NCBI GenBank assembly: GCA_021106775.1
Contig: JAIOTL010000368.1
Coordinates: 1 to 5,840, forward strand
Length of the DNA stretch: 5,840 nt
Origin: Planctomycetota bacterium
GTDB taxonomy: Bacteria > Planctomycetota > UBA8742 > SKZP01 > JAIOTL01
Reading direction: 5' to 3'
How positions within the stretch are numbered: position 1 is the first letter of the stretch; each line of letters starts with the position of its first letter. Under the pieces are notes generated by a model. The model was given only the letters and a program-made list of their open reading frames with translations. It was not told where the DNA came from and ran no database searches. Both the position numbers and the translations under genes were made by a program. Of this stretch, positions 4,357 through 5,840 are shown piece by piece.

Positions 4357-5840
4357 ATGCGATTCCGTATGTGTTTATTGATGCTGACTACGTTTGCTTC
4401 AAGCTTGATAATTAGTGCTTGTGATGCGAGACTAATTGGTTTAACCTTTAAGCCGTCATCATTTAACTTCGGTATTGTCGACCGAACGCTTGAGAAATCT
4501 CATATTTTTCGACTTAAAAATCAGACAATCGATGCTGTGCAAGTAACATCGATTAGTTTTGTTGGTGTTAATGCTGACGATTTCAGTGTTTCGGATGGGT
4601 TGACCACGCCGTTTATGATGCAACCCTCTGAAACAATACTCTTGACAGTCGTTTTCGCACCAAAATCCGCTGGCAAAAAAAATACCAAAATCGTACTGCA
4701 ATCGCTTCTTGAACAATCGAAAATTGTGAGTGCTGAGCTTCGCGGTATGTGTTATTCCGCAGAAATTCTACCTTCAGACTACGATTTCAGCGCGATTTAT
4801 CTTGGTAACACCGCTCAAAATACTTTCACTTTCTTTAACAAAACAAACAGAGATATAAATATTAATGCGATTGAGGTGCTTGAACAGGGTATTCCATCTG
4901 TTCATTACCGTGTTACTGCAGGTGCCCCACAAATTGTAAAGGCTTTATTCGGCACATTAGACATCGATGTTGAATTTGACCCACAGAATTTCGGTACGAA
5001 AAACGCTTTGCTGACCGTGAAAACCGACGATGCAACCTTTACTGAAGTGATTGGTGAGTTAACTGGATTCGGTAACCTTGATTTATTTGAGGAATTTGAT
5101 GACACGATGATGTGTGATATGGTCAATACTACTGCAGAATGGAGTACGCTGACGGTCGGAAAACTCATCCCAACTGGTTTAAACAATTTCGGAACCGGTG
5201 CTGACGGCAGATATAATCCGCTGACAAGTACAACATTAAATGCTGATAACGGACCTTTTGAATACACCGAAATTGTGATTCCTACCGGAGTAACTGTTAC
5301 AGTTATCGGTTCACAGGCACTTGAAATCTTATGTCAGGGTAAAGTTGAAATCGAAGGCAATATCATTCTCGATGGAAAAAATGGGCAGAACCCAGGTAGT
5401 GGAAGTGCTGGCGGTGCGGGTGGACCTGGCGGTAGTGCTGGTGGCGCAGGTGCAACTCGAACCGGCACAGCAAGCACAGCGGGTACGGCAGGTAGTGGTT
5501 TAGGTGGTGGTGATTCTGGAGTTGAGCGTTCGGGTGGTGGTGGTGGTTATGCAATGAAAGGGCAAGATGGCGAAAGCGATGCTTTTGTGGGTGCTGATGG
5601 TGGTCTTGCGTACGGCACAGTAGAATTGACAACAATTGAAGGTGGTTCAGGTGGTGGTGGTGGAGCAACATTTTTCGGAACAATTTTCTATTTTGATGGT
5701 GGTGGTGATGGTCCTGGTGGCGGTGGCGGTGGTGGTGCAATGCTCATAACTGCTGCTGGGAATGTACAAATCAACGGTTCAATTTCAGCAAATGGTGGAG
5801 ATGGTGGTGGTCATCAAAGACCTGGTGGATATGCAAATAC
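4357..5840 (+). CDS. Glycine-rich choice-of-anchor-D-type surface lipoprotein, 3' end beyond the window
   Basis: The frame is open for 494 codons to the right edge. The start ATG has GGAGG six bases upstream. The protein begins with a lipoprotein signal: basic MRFR, a hydrophobic stretch, then the lipobox ISAC with C22 as the lipidation site, so export and membrane anchoring are expected. Residues about 30-131 and 134-238 form two beta-rich repeats of the ASPM-SPD-2-Hydin/choice-of-anchor D kind, each with an early FxFG/YDFS strand, a VVFAP or VEFDP motif (98-102 and 205-209) and an ELRG/ELTG end. Residues 241-342 hold a second beta region (FDDT at 247-250, AEWST at 260-264, IPTGVTVTV at 308-316) of a type found before glycine-rich segments in AgmC-like proteins. 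From residue 340 onward glycine dominates, with runs of five to seven. Function is not known; adhesion, cell-surface or gliding-related roles are inference from such relatives. Three further cysteines (C132, C253, C326) may pair after export. Confidence 0.85.
   Translation, partial: MRFRMCLLMLTTFASSLIISACDARLIGLTFKPSSFNFGIVDRTLEKSHIFRLKNQTIDAVQVTSISFVGVNADDFSVSDGLTTPFMMQPSETILLTVVFAPKSAGKKNTKIVLQSLLEQSKIVSAELRGMCYSAEILPSDYDFSAIYLGNTAQNTFTFFNKTNRDININAIEVLEQGIPSVHYRVTAGAPQIVKALFGTLDIDVEFDPQNFGTKNALLTVKTDDATFTEVIGELTGFGNLDLFEEFDDTMMCDMVNTTAEWSTLTVGKLIPTGLNNFGTGADGRYNPLTSTTLNADNGPFEYTEIVIPTGVTVTVIGSQALEILCQGKVEIEGNIILDGKNGQNPGSGSAGGAGGPGGSAGGAGATRTGTASTAGTAGSGLGGGDSGVERSGGGGGYAMKGQDGESDAFVGADGGLAYGTVELTTIEGGSGGGGGATFFGTIFYFDGGGDGPGGGGGGGAMLITAAGNVQINGSISANGGDGGGHQRPGGYAN
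5374..5829 (+). repeat. GGT-rich low-complexity coding repeat (glycine-rich segments)
   Basis: Within the lipoprotein gene, glycine codons are clustered and mostly GGT, including five in a row at 5533-5547, with GGT/GGC mixtures at 5632-5664 and 5698-5736. The unit is a codon, so slippage would change the number of glycines without breaking the frame. The minus strand of this block gives a spurious histidine-rich open frame. Confidence 0.75.

Noticed and set aside
4459..5267. Minus-strand open frames opposite the lipoprotein gene
   Set aside because: The plus-strand frame has a strong promoter, ribosome site, lipobox and domain pattern; the minus frames have none.
5363..5740. Histidine-rich minus-strand open frame
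   Set aside because: It is produced by the complement of the GGT-rich glycine codons of the lipoprotein gene; it is low-complexity with no ribosome site.

Overview
The window is 5,840 bases of AT-leaning bacterial DNA, densely packed with ordinary genes using the standard code (UGA acts as stop in two genes). The outer membrane-type lipoprotein at the right end points to a diderm bacterium. The fused ThiD2-ThiE enzyme, the bacterial fold-III ornithine/lysine decarboxylase and the glycine-rich 'choice-of-anchor D' surface protein are a mix I associate with under-studied diderm lineages (Planctomycetota/PVC, deltaproteobacteria-like or candidate phyla). I cannot name the phylum from this sequence alone.

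Layout. Positions 1-3120 are mainly read on the minus strand. From upstream to downstream in transcription order these are: a ThiD2-ThiE thiamine-phosphate synthase (3120-2056), a YkgJ-type cysteine-cluster protein whose start overlaps the thi stop by 8 bases (2063-1623), a fold-III PLP decarboxylase for ornithine or lysine (1384-236), and the first 32 codons of an unrecognised gene leaving the left edge (96-1). A tRNA-Ser(GGA) gene (1518-1602) lies on the opposite, plus strand in the gap between the YkgJ and decarboxylase genes. From 3194 rightwards the genes are on the plus strand: a short RavA/MoxR-type AAA+ ATPase with a TTG start (3194-4207), a 149-base AT-rich intergenic region with two inverted repeats and the best promoter in the window, then a lipoprotein with two anchor-D-like beta domains and a glycine-rich C-terminal part that runs off the right edge (4357-5840).

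How it fits together. thiD2E and ykgJ look translationally coupled and probably form one operon. The decarboxylase has a candidate promoter of its own beyond the tRNA. The 73-base gap between thiD2E and the ATPase gene is a divergent promoter region in which -10-like hexamers of both strands overlap. The ATPase stands alone: the von Willebrand A partner that usually follows RavA is not downstream within the window.

Novelty. I see no defence island, CRISPR array, insertion sequence or phage module, and most of the window is conventional metabolism. The parts most worth a second look are the glycine-rich lipoprotein, the orphan RavA-like ATPase and the imperfect palindrome covering the -35 box of the lipoprotein promoter.
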